Positions 1 through 5,868 of a stretch of 5,868 nucleotides of DNA are shown here, piece after piece. The stretch spans positions 1 through 5,868 of the forward strand of contig JADFQH010000201.1 in the NCBI GenBank assembly GCA_022561895.1, read 5' to 3'. This stretch comes from Methanobacteriota archaeon (lineage in GTDB: Archaea; Halobacteriota; Halobacteria; Halobacteriales; Halalkalicoccaceae). Position 1 is the first letter of the stretch. Every line of letters starts with the position of its first letter. The notes beneath the pieces were generated by a model. The model saw nothing but the letters and a program-made list of their open reading frames with translations, was not told the DNA's origin and did not search any database. The position numbers were made by a program, and so were the translations under genes.

Positions 1-2
1 GC

Positions 3-266
3 GCCGATCTCACTACCTACCACCTCGATATGCGGACCCACGCATCGGAGACGGCGAACGAGACGTGTCCAGGTGCGATTGCCTACCGAGTCGAGTACGA
101 CGCGCCCTACGACGAGACCGCTTCCGGGCTTCGCCATCTGCGGTCCATCGACGGCGAACTACGGAGCTGTGGCGGGAGCACATCCGGACCCGACCTCGGC
201 TGCGTCGAGCTTATGGACGATACCGACACCCACTGGACGAACCGTTCAACTGTCGAATCGGGTTGA
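3..266 (+). CDS. C-terminal end of an unrecognised protein, truncated by the window start
   Basis: The frame is open from the left edge to a TGA at 264-266, giving 87 visible residues. Most codons end in G or C, as expected for a haloarchaeal coding frame, which is the main argument that it is real. The peptide is acidic and fairly polar, with cysteines at visible residues 22, 56 and 67 and several histidines. I see no membrane segment and do not recognise a family. An in-frame ATG at 30 could start a separate 78-residue protein, but the upstream bases are also open and codon-like, so the tail of a longer gene is as likely. It converges on ilvD with 5 bases between the stop codons, so any terminators must lie inside the opposing genes. 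A non-coding explanation is not excluded. Confidence 0.4.
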   Translation, partial: ADLTTYHLDMRTHASETANETCPGAIAYRVEYDAPYDETASGLRHLRSIDGELRSCGGSTSGPDLGCVELMDDTDTHWTNRSTVESG

Positions 267-271
267 CATCG

Positions 272-2017
272 CTACTCCCGCTTCGCACCGGGGTTGGTTA
301 CCGCGCCGTTTGCCGCCGAACCGAACTGCGCGCCGTATTTGGCGAGCACGCCGGTCGTGTATCGGGGCTGCTTGCGCTCCCAGTTATCGAGACGGTCGCT
401 CAGTTCGCCGTCGCTCAGATCGACCGAAAGCTCTCGATTGGGGATGTCCACAGTCACGGTATCACCTTCCTCGACCAGTGCAATCGGGCCGCCATCCGCC
501 GCCTCGGGCGCGACGTGGCCGATCATCGGTCCCCGAGTCGCTCCCGAAAACCGACCGTCTGTGAGCAGCGCCACGTCGTCCTCGTGGCCCTGTCCAACCA
601 CGGCGGCGGTCACGCCGAGCATCTCGCGCATGCCCGGCCCGCCGCGCGGGCCCTCGTTTCTGATGACGAGCACGTCCCCGCTTTCGATATGGCCCTCTTG
701 GACGTACGCCATCGCCTCCTCCTCGTTCTCGAAGACTCGCGCAGGACCTTCGTGGTGAAAGGCGTCGTCTCCAGTGACTTTCAGGACCGCGCCGTCCGGG
801 GCGAGGCTACCTTTGAGGATCTTGATCGCGCCCTCGTCCTGATAGGGCTCCTCGGTGGTGTAGATAAAGTCGGCGTCGACCTCGCTGTTGTCGGGGATCT
901 CGCCGGTCTCTTCCAGATGGTCGAGTTCCTCCTCGATCGTGCGCCCAGTGACGGTCATCGCGTCGCCGTGGACGTAGCCCGCGTCGAACAGCCGCCGGAC
1001 GACGACCGGGACGCCGCCCTGCTCCCAGAGGTCCTTCATCACCCGCGTGCCGCCGGGCTGGAGGTTCGCGATCTTGGGCGTCCGTCTGGAGATCTCGTCG
1101 AACTCCTCGATCGAGAGATCGATCCCCGCCTCGGCGGCAAGTGCGAGCAGGTGGAGGACGGCGTTGGTCGAGCCGCCCATGGCGACCTGTACGGCGATGG
1201 CGTTTTCGAAGCTCTCTTTCGAGAGGATCTTCGAAGGCGTGCGATCGTTCTCGACGCAGTCGAGGGCGAGTTCGCCGGCCTCGCGGGCTATCTCGGCGCG
1301 CTCGTCGGTCTCGGCGGGCGCGCCCGCGGACCCTAAGGGGGCCAATCCGATCGCCTCGCTGATCGAGGCCATCGTGTTCGCGGTGAACATCCCGCCACAC
1401 GAGCCCGCGCCGGGGCAGGCCTCGTGTTCCATTTCCACTAACTCCTCCTCGCTCATCTCGCCGGAGCTCACCGCGCCCACGCCTTCGAAGACGTTCTGGA
1501 CCGTTATCTCACGCCCCTCGTGCTCGCCGGGCATGATCGAGCCGCCGTAGAGAAAGACCGAGGGAAGGTCGGTGCGAATCGCGGCCATCATCATCCCCGG
1601 CAGGTTCTTATCACAGCCCGCAACGGTCACCAAAGCGTCCATGCGCTCTCCGAAGGCCACCAGTTCGACCGAATCGGCGATTATCTCTCGGGAGATCAGC
1701 GAGGCTTTCATCCCCTCGGTCCCCATCGAGATCGCATCGGATATGGTGATCGTGCCGAACTCGATGGGCATTCCTTCTGCGTCGTCGACCCCCTCGATTG
1801 CGCTTTCTGCGACATCGTCGAGGTGGACGTTACAGGGTGTGATGTCCGCGGCGGGGTTGGCGACTCCGACCATCGGCGAGGAGAGATCCTCGTCGTCGTA
1901 GCCCATTGCGCGGAACATCGCGCGGTGTGGGGCGCGTGCAGCTCCCTCCGTAACCTCGCGACTCGGTAAGTCCTCGCGCTTCTCGCGTTTACGGTGTTGC
2001 TGTGGTGTGTTACTCAT
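272..2017 (-). CDS. ilvD: Dihydroxy-acid dehydratase (IlvD), complete, 581 residues
   Basis: IlvD dehydrates 2,3-dihydroxy-isovalerate and 2,3-dihydroxy-3-methylvalerate to the 2-keto acids in cytoplasmic valine, leucine and isoleucine synthesis, using an Fe-S cluster and Mg2+. The signatures are present in order: ITPCNVHLDD with Cys62, AGCDKNLPGMMMA with Cys135 and Lys137 (the carbamylated metal ligand in this family), CPGAGSCGGMFTANTM with Cys207 as probable third cluster ligand, and LTDGRFSGATRGP near residues 485-497 with Ser491 as probable catalytic base. Length matches full-size IlvD. The ATG at 2017 is chosen because the conserved N-terminus (REVTEGAARAPHRAMFRAMG) begins about 20 residues later and a TATA-like box lies 27 bases upstream, fitting a leaderless transcript. 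The frame stays open far upstream on this strand, but only as antisense to the operon. The superfamily also contains sugar-acid dehydratases, relevant because the divergent genes handle sugar acids, but the motifs look like ordinary IlvD. Confidence 0.96.
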   Translation of the reverse strand: MSNTPQQHRKREKREDLPSREVTEGAARAPHRAMFRAMGYDDEDLSSPMVGVANPAADITPCNVHLDDVAESAIEGVDDAEGMPIEFGTITISDAISMGTEGMKASLISREIIADSVELVAFGERMDALVTVAGCDKNLPGMMMAAIRTDLPSVFLYGGSIMPGEHEGREITVQNVFEGVGAVSSGEMSEEELVEMEHEACPGAGSCGGMFTANTMASISEAIGLAPLGSAGAPAETDERAEIAREAGELALDCVENDRTPSKILSKESFENAIAVQVAMGGSTNAVLHLLALAAEAGIDLSIEEFDEISRRTPKIANLQPGGTRVMKDLWEQGGVPVVVRRLFDAGYVHGDAMTVTGRTIEEELDHLEETGEIPDNSEVDADFIYTTEEPYQDEGAIKILKGSLAPDGAVLKVTGDDAFHHEGPARVFENEEEAMAYVQEGHIESGDVLVIRNEGPRGGPGMREMLGVTAAVVGQGHEDDVALLTDGRFSGATRGPMIGHVAPEAADGGPIALVEEGDTVTVDIPNRELSVDLSDGELSDRLDNWERKQPRYTTGVLAKYGAQFGSAANGAVTNPGAKRE

Positions 2018-2040
2018 ATTCAGACTCACCGATTTGGACG

Positions 2041-2047
2041 ATTTATA
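2041..2047. promoter_or_regulatory. TATA-like element shared by the divergent ilvD and kinase promoters
   Basis: The 75-base divergent region contains one clearly AT-rich heptamer, ATTTATA on the plus strand and TATAAAT on the minus strand. On the minus strand its centre is 27 bases upstream of the ilvD ATG, the usual TATA-to-start distance in haloarchaea, which predicts a leaderless ilvD transcript. On the plus strand the TTTATA would place a start near 2071, giving a leader of about 22 bases before the kinase ATG at 2093. No strong purine-rich BRE is visible on either side. Another weak T-rich run (2063-2069) could serve a leaderless kinase transcript instead. Shared use of one box is inferred from position only. 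Confidence 0.5.
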
Positions 2048-2092
2048 GCTGCCGATGGCGGGTGTTTTCACGGCGGAAATCGAACCCCACCC

Positions 2093-3334
2093 ATGCCACG
2101 CGCGCTGGTCGTCGCCGACGACCTCACCGGCGCAACCGACACCGCCCACGCCTTCGCAAAACGGGGTTATCATACGAAAGTCCAGCTCGATCCCGAGGGC
2201 GAGCCACCGGAAACGACCGTCCTCGCGGTCAACACCGAGTCGCGCTACGCCGACCCGGAGACGGCCGCGAACCGAGTCCGCCGAACGATCGAGACCACCG
2301 ACGCCCCAATTGTCTATAAGAAGGCCGACTCCACCCTTCGAGGGAACGTCCTCGTCGAGATCCACGCCGCGATGGACTGTGGGTTCGATATTGGAATTTT
2401 TGCGCCCGCTTCGCCCGCCCTCGGGCGGCTCACCGCGGGCGGCTACCACCTCGTTGACGGCCGCCTGCTTACGGATACCGAGTACGCCGACGACCCAAAC
2501 GGCCCCACGGAAGCCCACCTGCCGGCGCTGTTCGCAGGGATCGATTCCACAGCTCATCTCGGAATCGAGATGGTGGCGGCCGGTTCCGCGGCCGTTCAGG
2601 GGGCGCTCCTCGACGCTCCCGCCGGGGCGATCCTCACCTGCGATGCGACCCACGGCCGGCATCTGGCAGCGATCGCCCGCGCGAGCGAGGAGCTCGACGG
2701 CCGCCCGCTTTACGTCGGCAGCGCGGGCCTCGCGGAACACGTTTCGGTGCGGGGCTCGCCCGACCGAAAACCACGGCGACCAGTTCGAGCGGGCGGCGCG
2801 CTCGGGATCGTCGGCAGCGTGAGCGAGCGGTCGTTGAAACAGCTTTCGGCCCTTCCCGAGAGCTGGGTGATCGCGCTTGACCCCTCCGAACTGCTCGCGA
2901 ACCCCGAGCGTGCGGGCCGAGCGGCGGGCCGGCGGGCCGCTTTGCGGCTCGTGACCGGCGAGCACGCGGTCGTCACGGCCGCCCCCGACAGAAGCGCGGT
3001 CGAGCGCACCCTCGAACGCGGGCGTGAGGCGGATCTCGACGGGGCGGCGGTTCGCTCGTGCGTCGCCCGCGCGCTCGCGAGCGCTGGCGAGGCGGGGATC
3101 GAGGATACTGCGGGACTGTTCGTCACCGGCGGGGACGTAGCGATGGCCGTCTTCGATCGACTGAACGTCCGCGCGCTCTCGCTTTTGGGCGCGGAAATCG
3201 AGGCCGGAATCCCCGTCAGTCGTCTCGATGGCGGCCCCGCGGACGGCCTGCCAGTCGTCACCAAAGCCGGTGGGTTCGGTCACGAGGGAACAGCGGTTAA
3301 CTGTCTGCGATACCTCGGTGACGACAATGAGTAA
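2093..3334 (+). CDS. Four-carbon acid-sugar kinase, DUF1537 family (DtnK/DenK/OtnK-like), 413 residues
   Basis: Members of this family phosphorylate tetronates such as D-threonate, D-erythronate or 3-oxo-tetronate at C4 with ATP. The N-terminal substrate-binding domain opens with VVADDLTGATD (residues 6-16), followed by the hallmark KKADSTLRGN (76-85), APASPALGRLTAGG (104-117) and GSAGLA (209-214). The C-terminal nucleotide-binding domain carries GIVGSVS (238-244), VTGGDVA (344-350), EAGIPVSRL (370-378) and TKAGGFGHEG (390-399). Length is normal for the family. ATG 2093 is preferred because the family motif follows within six residues; an upstream in-frame ATG at 1994 lies inside ilvD and upstream of the TATA element. 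There is no convincing Shine-Dalgarno before 2093, in line with many first genes of haloarchaeal transcripts. It overlaps the pdxA-like gene by 8 bases, so the two are probably cotranscribed and coupled. The neighbour suggests the D-threonate/D-erythronate route, but the exact substrate cannot be read from the sequence. Confidence 0.92.
   Translation: MPRALVVADDLTGATDTAHAFAKRGYHTKVQLDPEGEPPETTVLAVNTESRYADPETAANRVRRTIETTDAPIVYKKADSTLRGNVLVEIHAAMDCGFDIGIFAPASPALGRLTAGGYHLVDGRLLTDTEYADDPNGPTEAHLPALFAGIDSTAHLGIEMVAAGSAAVQGALLDAPAGAILTCDATHGRHLAAIARASEELDGRPLYVGSAGLAEHVSVRGSPDRKPRRPVRAGGALGIVGSVSERSLKQLSALPESWVIALDPSELLANPERAGRAAGRRAALRLVTGEHAVVTAAPDRSAVERTLERGREADLDGAAVRSCVARALASAGEAGIEDTAGLFVTGGDVAMAVFDRLNVRALSLLGAEIEAGIPVSRLDGGPADGLPVVTKAGGFGHEGTAVNCLRYLGDDNE
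3317..3321 (+). promoter_or_regulatory. Possible ribosome binding site of the pdxA2-like gene
   Basis: GGTGA lies within the last codons of the kinase gene, 5 bases before the ATG at 3327. It matches part of the haloarchaeal anti-Shine-Dalgarno complement (GGAGGTGA). It supports 3327 as start rather than the upstream in-frame ATG at 3228, which would add a 33-residue extension read out of frame through the kinase C-terminus. Confidence 0.4.
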
Positions 3335-4340
3335 GCCCACGGCCGGGATCACGATGGGCGATCCGGCGGGGATCGGCCCGGAGATCGTCGTGAAGGGATA
3401 TCGCGAGCTGCGGGAGGCGGCGGAGCCGCTGGTGATCGGTGACGCCGACACAATCGAGAGCGCCTGTGAGGTCTGCGGGTCGGATCTCGGCGTCGAGCGG
3501 ATCGAATCGGTGGCCGAAGCCTCCTTCGAGGTCGACCGGCTCCCAGTCCTCGATCTCGATAACGTCGTGGATCTCGAGCGCGGCGTGGTCCGCGAGGCGT
3601 ATGGAACGGCGAGCTTAGAGTACGTCGAGCGGGCGATTTCGCTCGCGCTCGATGGGGAGATCGACGCGATCACCACCGCGCCGATCAACAAACAGGCGAC
3701 GAAGCTGGCCGGAAGCGAGCACGCGGGTCACACGGGGATGCTCGCGGCGCGCACAGGTACAGAAAACTACTCGATGATGCTGATCGAGGGCGATCTCAGG
3801 GTTACGCATGTCAGCACGCACGTCTCCCTCCAGGAGGCCTGCGATCTCGTGAGCGAGGACGCGGTGTTGGAGACGATCCGTGTGACCGACGAGGCGCTTC
3901 GGGAGCTGGGGATCAGTTCTCCGAAAATCGCCGTCGCGGGGCTGAACCCACATGCGAGCGACGGAGGACTGCTCGGCGGGGAAGACGGCGAAGAGATCGA
4001 ACCCGCAGTCTCTCGCGCTCGCGAGGAGGGGATCGACGTCTACGGACCCGAATCACCCGATACGATCTACGTGCAGGCTGCTCGTGGCGCGGCCGACTGC
4101 GTGGTTTCGATGTACCACGATCAGGGCCACATCCCGATCAAGATGCTCGGCTTCGCGGAGGGCGGCGCGGTCTCGGGCGTAAACGTCACCATCGGTCTTC
4201 CAATCATCAGGACGAGCGTCGATCACGGCACCGCCTTCGACATCGCGGGCGAGGGTGTCGCAAGCGAAAAAAGCCTGCTCGATGCTGTTTCGGTGGCAAG
4301 CGAGATGGCGCGACGGCGAGCGGAGGTCGAGGGGTTGTGA
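3327..4340 (+). CDS. pdxA2: PdxA2-type 4-phosphotetronate dehydrogenase (decarboxylating), 337 residues
   Basis: PdxA-family enzymes are cytoplasmic, divalent-metal and NAD-dependent. The PdxA2 branch oxidises and decarboxylates D-threonate or D-erythronate 4-phosphate to dihydroxyacetone phosphate, while PdxA proper acts on 4-phosphohydroxy-L-threonine in vitamin B6 synthesis. Family motifs are intact: ITMGDPAGIGPEI (8-20), TTAPINKQA (116-124), HAGHTGMLA (132-140), THVSL with His165, GLNPHASDGG with His209, and MYHDQGHIPIK with His264. These three histidines match the metal ligands of E. coli PdxA in spacing. The C-terminal IRTSVDHGTAFDIAG segment (294-308) is typical. The ATG at 3327 gives a family-standard length. 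Position directly after a DUF1537 kinase, plus the fact that archaea generally make pyridoxal phosphate through PdxS/PdxT, argues for the catabolic PdxA2 role. It overlaps the next gene by 4 bases. Confidence 0.92.
   Translation: MSKPTAGITMGDPAGIGPEIVVKGYRELREAAEPLVIGDADTIESACEVCGSDLGVERIESVAEASFEVDRLPVLDLDNVVDLERGVVREAYGTASLEYVERAISLALDGEIDAITTAPINKQATKLAGSEHAGHTGMLAARTGTENYSMMLIEGDLRVTHVSTHVSLQEACDLVSEDAVLETIRVTDEALRELGISSPKIAVAGLNPHASDGGLLGGEDGEEIEPAVSRAREEGIDVYGPESPDTIYVQAARGAADCVVSMYHDQGHIPIKMLGFAEGGAVSGVNVTIGLPIIRTSVDHGTAFDIAGEGVASEKSLLDAVSVASEMARRRAEVEGL
4322..4327 (+). promoter_or_regulatory. Shine-Dalgarno sequence of the LarA-like gene
   Basis: GGAGGT occurs inside the last codons of the pdxA2-like gene, 9 bases before the GTG at 4337. 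It is a perfect six-base match to the core Shine-Dalgarno. It decides the GTG start, which overlaps the preceding TGA as GTGA, and suggests translational coupling. Confidence 0.7.
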
Positions 4341-5868
4341 ACGTCGAGTTTCCCGACAAAGAGACGCTCCGCGGCGCAAACGATGTCGGACGTGAGGACC
4401 TGCCCCGATTTGCGCGCGTCTCCCGCGAGCGTGACCTCGATTCGATCGAGGATATCGACAGAGCAACACGAAAAGCGGTTTCCGATCTACCACTCGATGA
4501 GCTTCCGGACGGAGCGGAGATCGCCATTACCGCCGGGAGCCGCGGGATTCACGATATGCCCGCGCTGTTGGAGAGTGCGGTCTCGGAGCTTCGCGAACGG
4601 GGATTCGAACCCTCGATAATCGCCGCGATGGGGTCGCATGGCGGGGCGACGAGCGAGGGCCAGCGCGAAACCTTAGCAGCGCTGGAAATCACTGAAAATC
4701 GGTTGAACTGCCCCATTCGTACCTCGATGGCCGTTTCTGAGATTGGGCGTGATAGTCTGGATCGGCCGGTCTACGTCGCAACCGAGGCGCTTGCGATGGA
4801 CGGCGTGATCCTCGCAAACCGGATCAAACCCCACACCGATTTTCATGGGCCAGTCGAAAGCGGTCTCTGTAAGATGGCAGTGATCGGGCTGGGCAAACAT
4901 CGCGGCGCGGAGTCGCTTCACAACGCCGGGCTGGCGGCGGAGTTCAGCGAGGTGATCGAAGAGCGCGCCGAGTTGATCATCGAGGGGAGCCCGGTCGTTG
5001 GAGGGATCGCGCTGATCGAGAACGCCGCCGACAGGGCGACCCATATCGAAGGCGTTTCTCAAGGGAAAATCCTCGACCGGGAGCCGGAGCTACTCGACCG
5101 TGCGCGCAAGGAACTCCCCCTGCTGCCCGTCGACGATCTCGATCTCCTCGTGCTCGACGAGATCGGAAAGGAGGTCTCGGGAACCGGGATGGACACCAAC
5201 GTCGTCGGCCGAATGTCCTTTCACGGGGAAGACGAACCCGAGAGTCCGGAGATCACCCGGATCTACGCACGCTCGATCACGCCCGCTTCCCATGGAAACG
5301 GCTTGGGACTCGGCCTCGCAGATTTCGTCCATCAGGATGTCGTGGCGGAGCTGAATCTCTCGGATATGTACGTCAACATCGTGACCAGCGGCGAGCCAAC
5401 ACGGGCGAAAATTCCCTTTACCGTCCCCGACGACCTCACGGCCCTGCTATTGGCCTGTTCGACGACCGGGGTTGCCGATCCGTCCGAACTGCGGGTTGCG
5501 CGCATCGAGAACACGATGGAACCGGACGAGCTGCTGGTTTCCGAACCTGTTGTGCGTGAACTGGAAGGACGCGAGGACGTCTCCGTCGGGGATCTCGAAG
5601 CGCTCGCCTTCGAGCGCCCGAACGCCTTCGCGGCGATCTATGCCGACCCGCCGTGGCGCTTCGAGACCTATTCGGGGGCCGGCAAGGCGCGCGCGGCCGA
5701 GAGCCACTACCCGACCCTGGACATCCCGGCGCTAAGCGCCATGTGGCCCGAGGTCCAGGCGCTGGCGGCGCCGGACTGCGCGCTGTTCCTCTGGGCGGTC
5801 GCCCCGCTGCTGCCCGGGGCGCTGCACCTGATCGAGGACTGGGGCTTCACGTACAAGACCGTCGCCTT
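4337..5868 (+). CDS. LarA-like nickel-pincer isomerase homologue (DUF2088), running in frame into an MT-A70 domain; 3' end outside the window
   Basis: The frame starts at GTG 4337 and has no stop before the window ends (510 full codons). Residues 1 to about 425 form a complete LarA/DUF2088-type protein. LarA enzymes racemise or epimerise alpha-hydroxyacids at C2 using a nickel-pincer nucleotide. Visible landmarks are ITAGSRGIHDM (64-74), IAAMGSHGGAT (95-105, His101), NRIKPHTDFHG (161-171, His166 and His170), GLCKMAVIGLGKHRGA (176-191, Lys179) and LHNAG (194-198, His195). The 16-residue gap from Lys179 to His195 equals that between the cofactor-bearing Lys184 and the nickel ligand His200 of Lactobacillus LarA. 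That makes them candidate cofactor residues, by inference from family numbering. No larB, larC or larE cofactor genes are in the window. As third gene of a tetronate operon it may epimerise four-carbon sugar acids. From about residue 426 the sequence becomes MT-A70 methyltransferase. Confidence 0.82.
   Translation, partial: MNVEFPDKETLRGANDVGREDLPRFARVSRERDLDSIEDIDRATRKAVSDLPLDELPDGAEIAITAGSRGIHDMPALLESAVSELRERGFEPSIIAAMGSHGGATSEGQRETLAALEITENRLNCPIRTSMAVSEIGRDSLDRPVYVATEALAMDGVILANRIKPHTDFHGPVESGLCKMAVIGLGKHRGAESLHNAGLAAEFSEVIEERAELIIEGSPVVGGIALIENAADRATHIEGVSQGKILDREPELLDRARKELPLLPVDDLDLLVLDEIGKEVSGTGMDTNVVGRMSFHGEDEPESPEITRIYARSITPASHGNGLGLGLADFVHQDVVAELNLSDMYVNIVTSGEPTRAKIPFTVPDDLTALLLACSTTGVADPSELRVARIENTMEPDELLVSEPVVRELEGREDVSVGDLEALAFERPNAFAAIYADPPWRFETYSGAGKARAAESHYPTLDIPALSAMWPEVQALAAPDCALFLWAVAPLLPGALHLIEDWGFTYKTVA
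5606..5635 (+). other. Junction between haloarchaeal-type and bacterial/phage-type sequence
   Basis: Up to about 5611 the frame encodes an acidic haloarchaeal C-terminus (EDVSVGDLEALAFE). By 5636 it encodes the MT-A70 motif leading to DPPW. The break therefore lies between these points, with no stop codon, linker or promoter in between. The 8-mer CGCCTTCG occurs at 5605-5612 and again at 5623-5630, a possible microhomology, although the same 8-mer appears elsewhere in the window. No terminal inverted repeat or tRNA-derived attachment site is visible. Confidence 0.6.
5612..5868 (+). CDS. N-terminal part of an MT-A70 family adenine methyltransferase, truncated by the window end
   Basis: In the reading frame of the LarA-like gene, residues from about 426 onward match the start of an MT-A70 (N6-adenine) methyltransferase of the kind found in alphaproteobacteria, phages and prophages. 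The segment shows AIYADPPWRFETYSG with the catalytic DPPW at residues 437-440, then ESHYPTLDI, DCALFLWA and DWGFTYKTVAF. Such proteins transfer a methyl group from S-adenosylmethionine to adenine, usually in DNA for phage-type members. In free-standing relatives DPPW comes close to the N-terminus, so almost the whole N-terminal part is here and the rest lies beyond 5868. No start codon or ribosome binding site of its own is visible near 5612. By hand count, bases 5641-5820 are about 76% GC against about 62% for 5401-5520, and 7 of 9 leucine codons are CTG, so origin differs from the upstream gene. Confidence 0.75.

Noticed and set aside
65..1336. Long plus-strand open frame of 423 codons opposite ilvD
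   Set aside because: It lies antisense to a certain gene, its translation is rich in arginine and leucine without domains, and it is explained as a shadow of high-GC coding sequence.
1994..2092. Upstream extension of the kinase to an ATG at 1994
   Set aside because: It would overlap the ilvD start and precede the TATA element, and the extra residues do not belong to the family, which begins just before the DDLTGATD motif.
3228..3326. Upstream extension of the pdxA2 gene to an ATG at 3228
   Set aside because: It would read the kinase C-terminus in another frame, and PdxA proteins start a few residues before the MGDPAGIGPE motif, as the ATG at 3327 does.
2018..3691. Long minus-strand extension of the ilvD frame, giving a protein above 1,100 residues
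   Set aside because: The upstream part is antisense to the kinase and pdxA2 genes, has no recognisable domain, and arises from the scarcity of stop codons in GC-rich DNA. IlvD has a clear start at 2017.
5516..5611. A separate start for the methyltransferase inside the LarA-like gene (ATG 5516 or GTG 5552)
   Set aside because: Codons there still encode LarA-like sequence and no ribosome binding site is evident, so there is no support for an independent gene start.
5605..5630. CGCCTTCG repeated 18 bases apart at the junction, as a recombination or insertion duplication
   Set aside because: The 8-mer also occurs elsewhere in the window and is expected by chance in GC-rich coding DNA; no inverted repeats or transposase accompany it.
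1..5868. CRISPR array, tRNA or rRNA gene, insertion sequence, riboswitch or clear terminator
   Set aside because: Reading both strands showed no regularly spaced repeats, tRNA cloverleaf pattern, transposase motif or hairpin followed by a T-run that would support such a call.

Overview
The window looks like chromosomal DNA of a halophilic archaeon (class Halobacteria). The proteins are acidic, GC content is moderately high with G/C-rich third codon positions, and an AT-rich TATA element sits about 27 bases from a probable leaderless start. IlvD and PdxA read like haloarchaeal members of their families. The genus cannot be assigned from sequence alone. The last ~255 bases do not fit this picture: they encode the start of an MT-A70 adenine methyltransferase of bacterial or phage style, with clearly higher GC.

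Layout. Bases 3-266 hold the C-terminal end of an unrecognised plus-strand gene. It converges, with 5 bases between stop codons, on a complete minus-strand ilvD (dihydroxy-acid dehydratase, 272-2017). A 75-base divergent intergenic region (2018-2092) carries a TATA-like element readable on both strands. From it runs a tight plus-strand operon: a four-carbon acid-sugar kinase (DUF1537 family, 2093-3334), a PdxA2-type dehydrogenase (3327-4340, 8-base overlap) and a LarA-like nickel-pincer isomerase homologue (from 4337, 4-base overlap). The LarA-like frame has no stop. Near residue 425, about where the family normally ends, it runs in frame into the MT-A70 domain and leaves the window at 5868.

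How the genes fit together. DUF1537 kinases and PdxA2 enzymes form a known route from tetronates (D-threonate, D-erythronate) through the 4-phosphate to dihydroxyacetone phosphate. LarA homologues racemise or epimerise alpha-hydroxyacids at C2. The most economical reading is a haloarchaeal tetronate operon in which the LarA-like protein interconverts C2 epimers, for example D-erythronate and D-threonate, before the kinase. That step is an inference. IlvD is most simply the branched-chain amino acid enzyme, although its superfamily also includes sugar-acid dehydratases.

The two points most worth checking are the predicted nickel-dependent tetronate epimerase and the in-frame junction to MT-A70. 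The junction is either an unusual gene fusion or, in my view more likely, a chimeric join at a contig end. I see no tRNA, rRNA, CRISPR array, insertion sequence or clear terminator. The only gene-free stretch is the 75-base divergent region.
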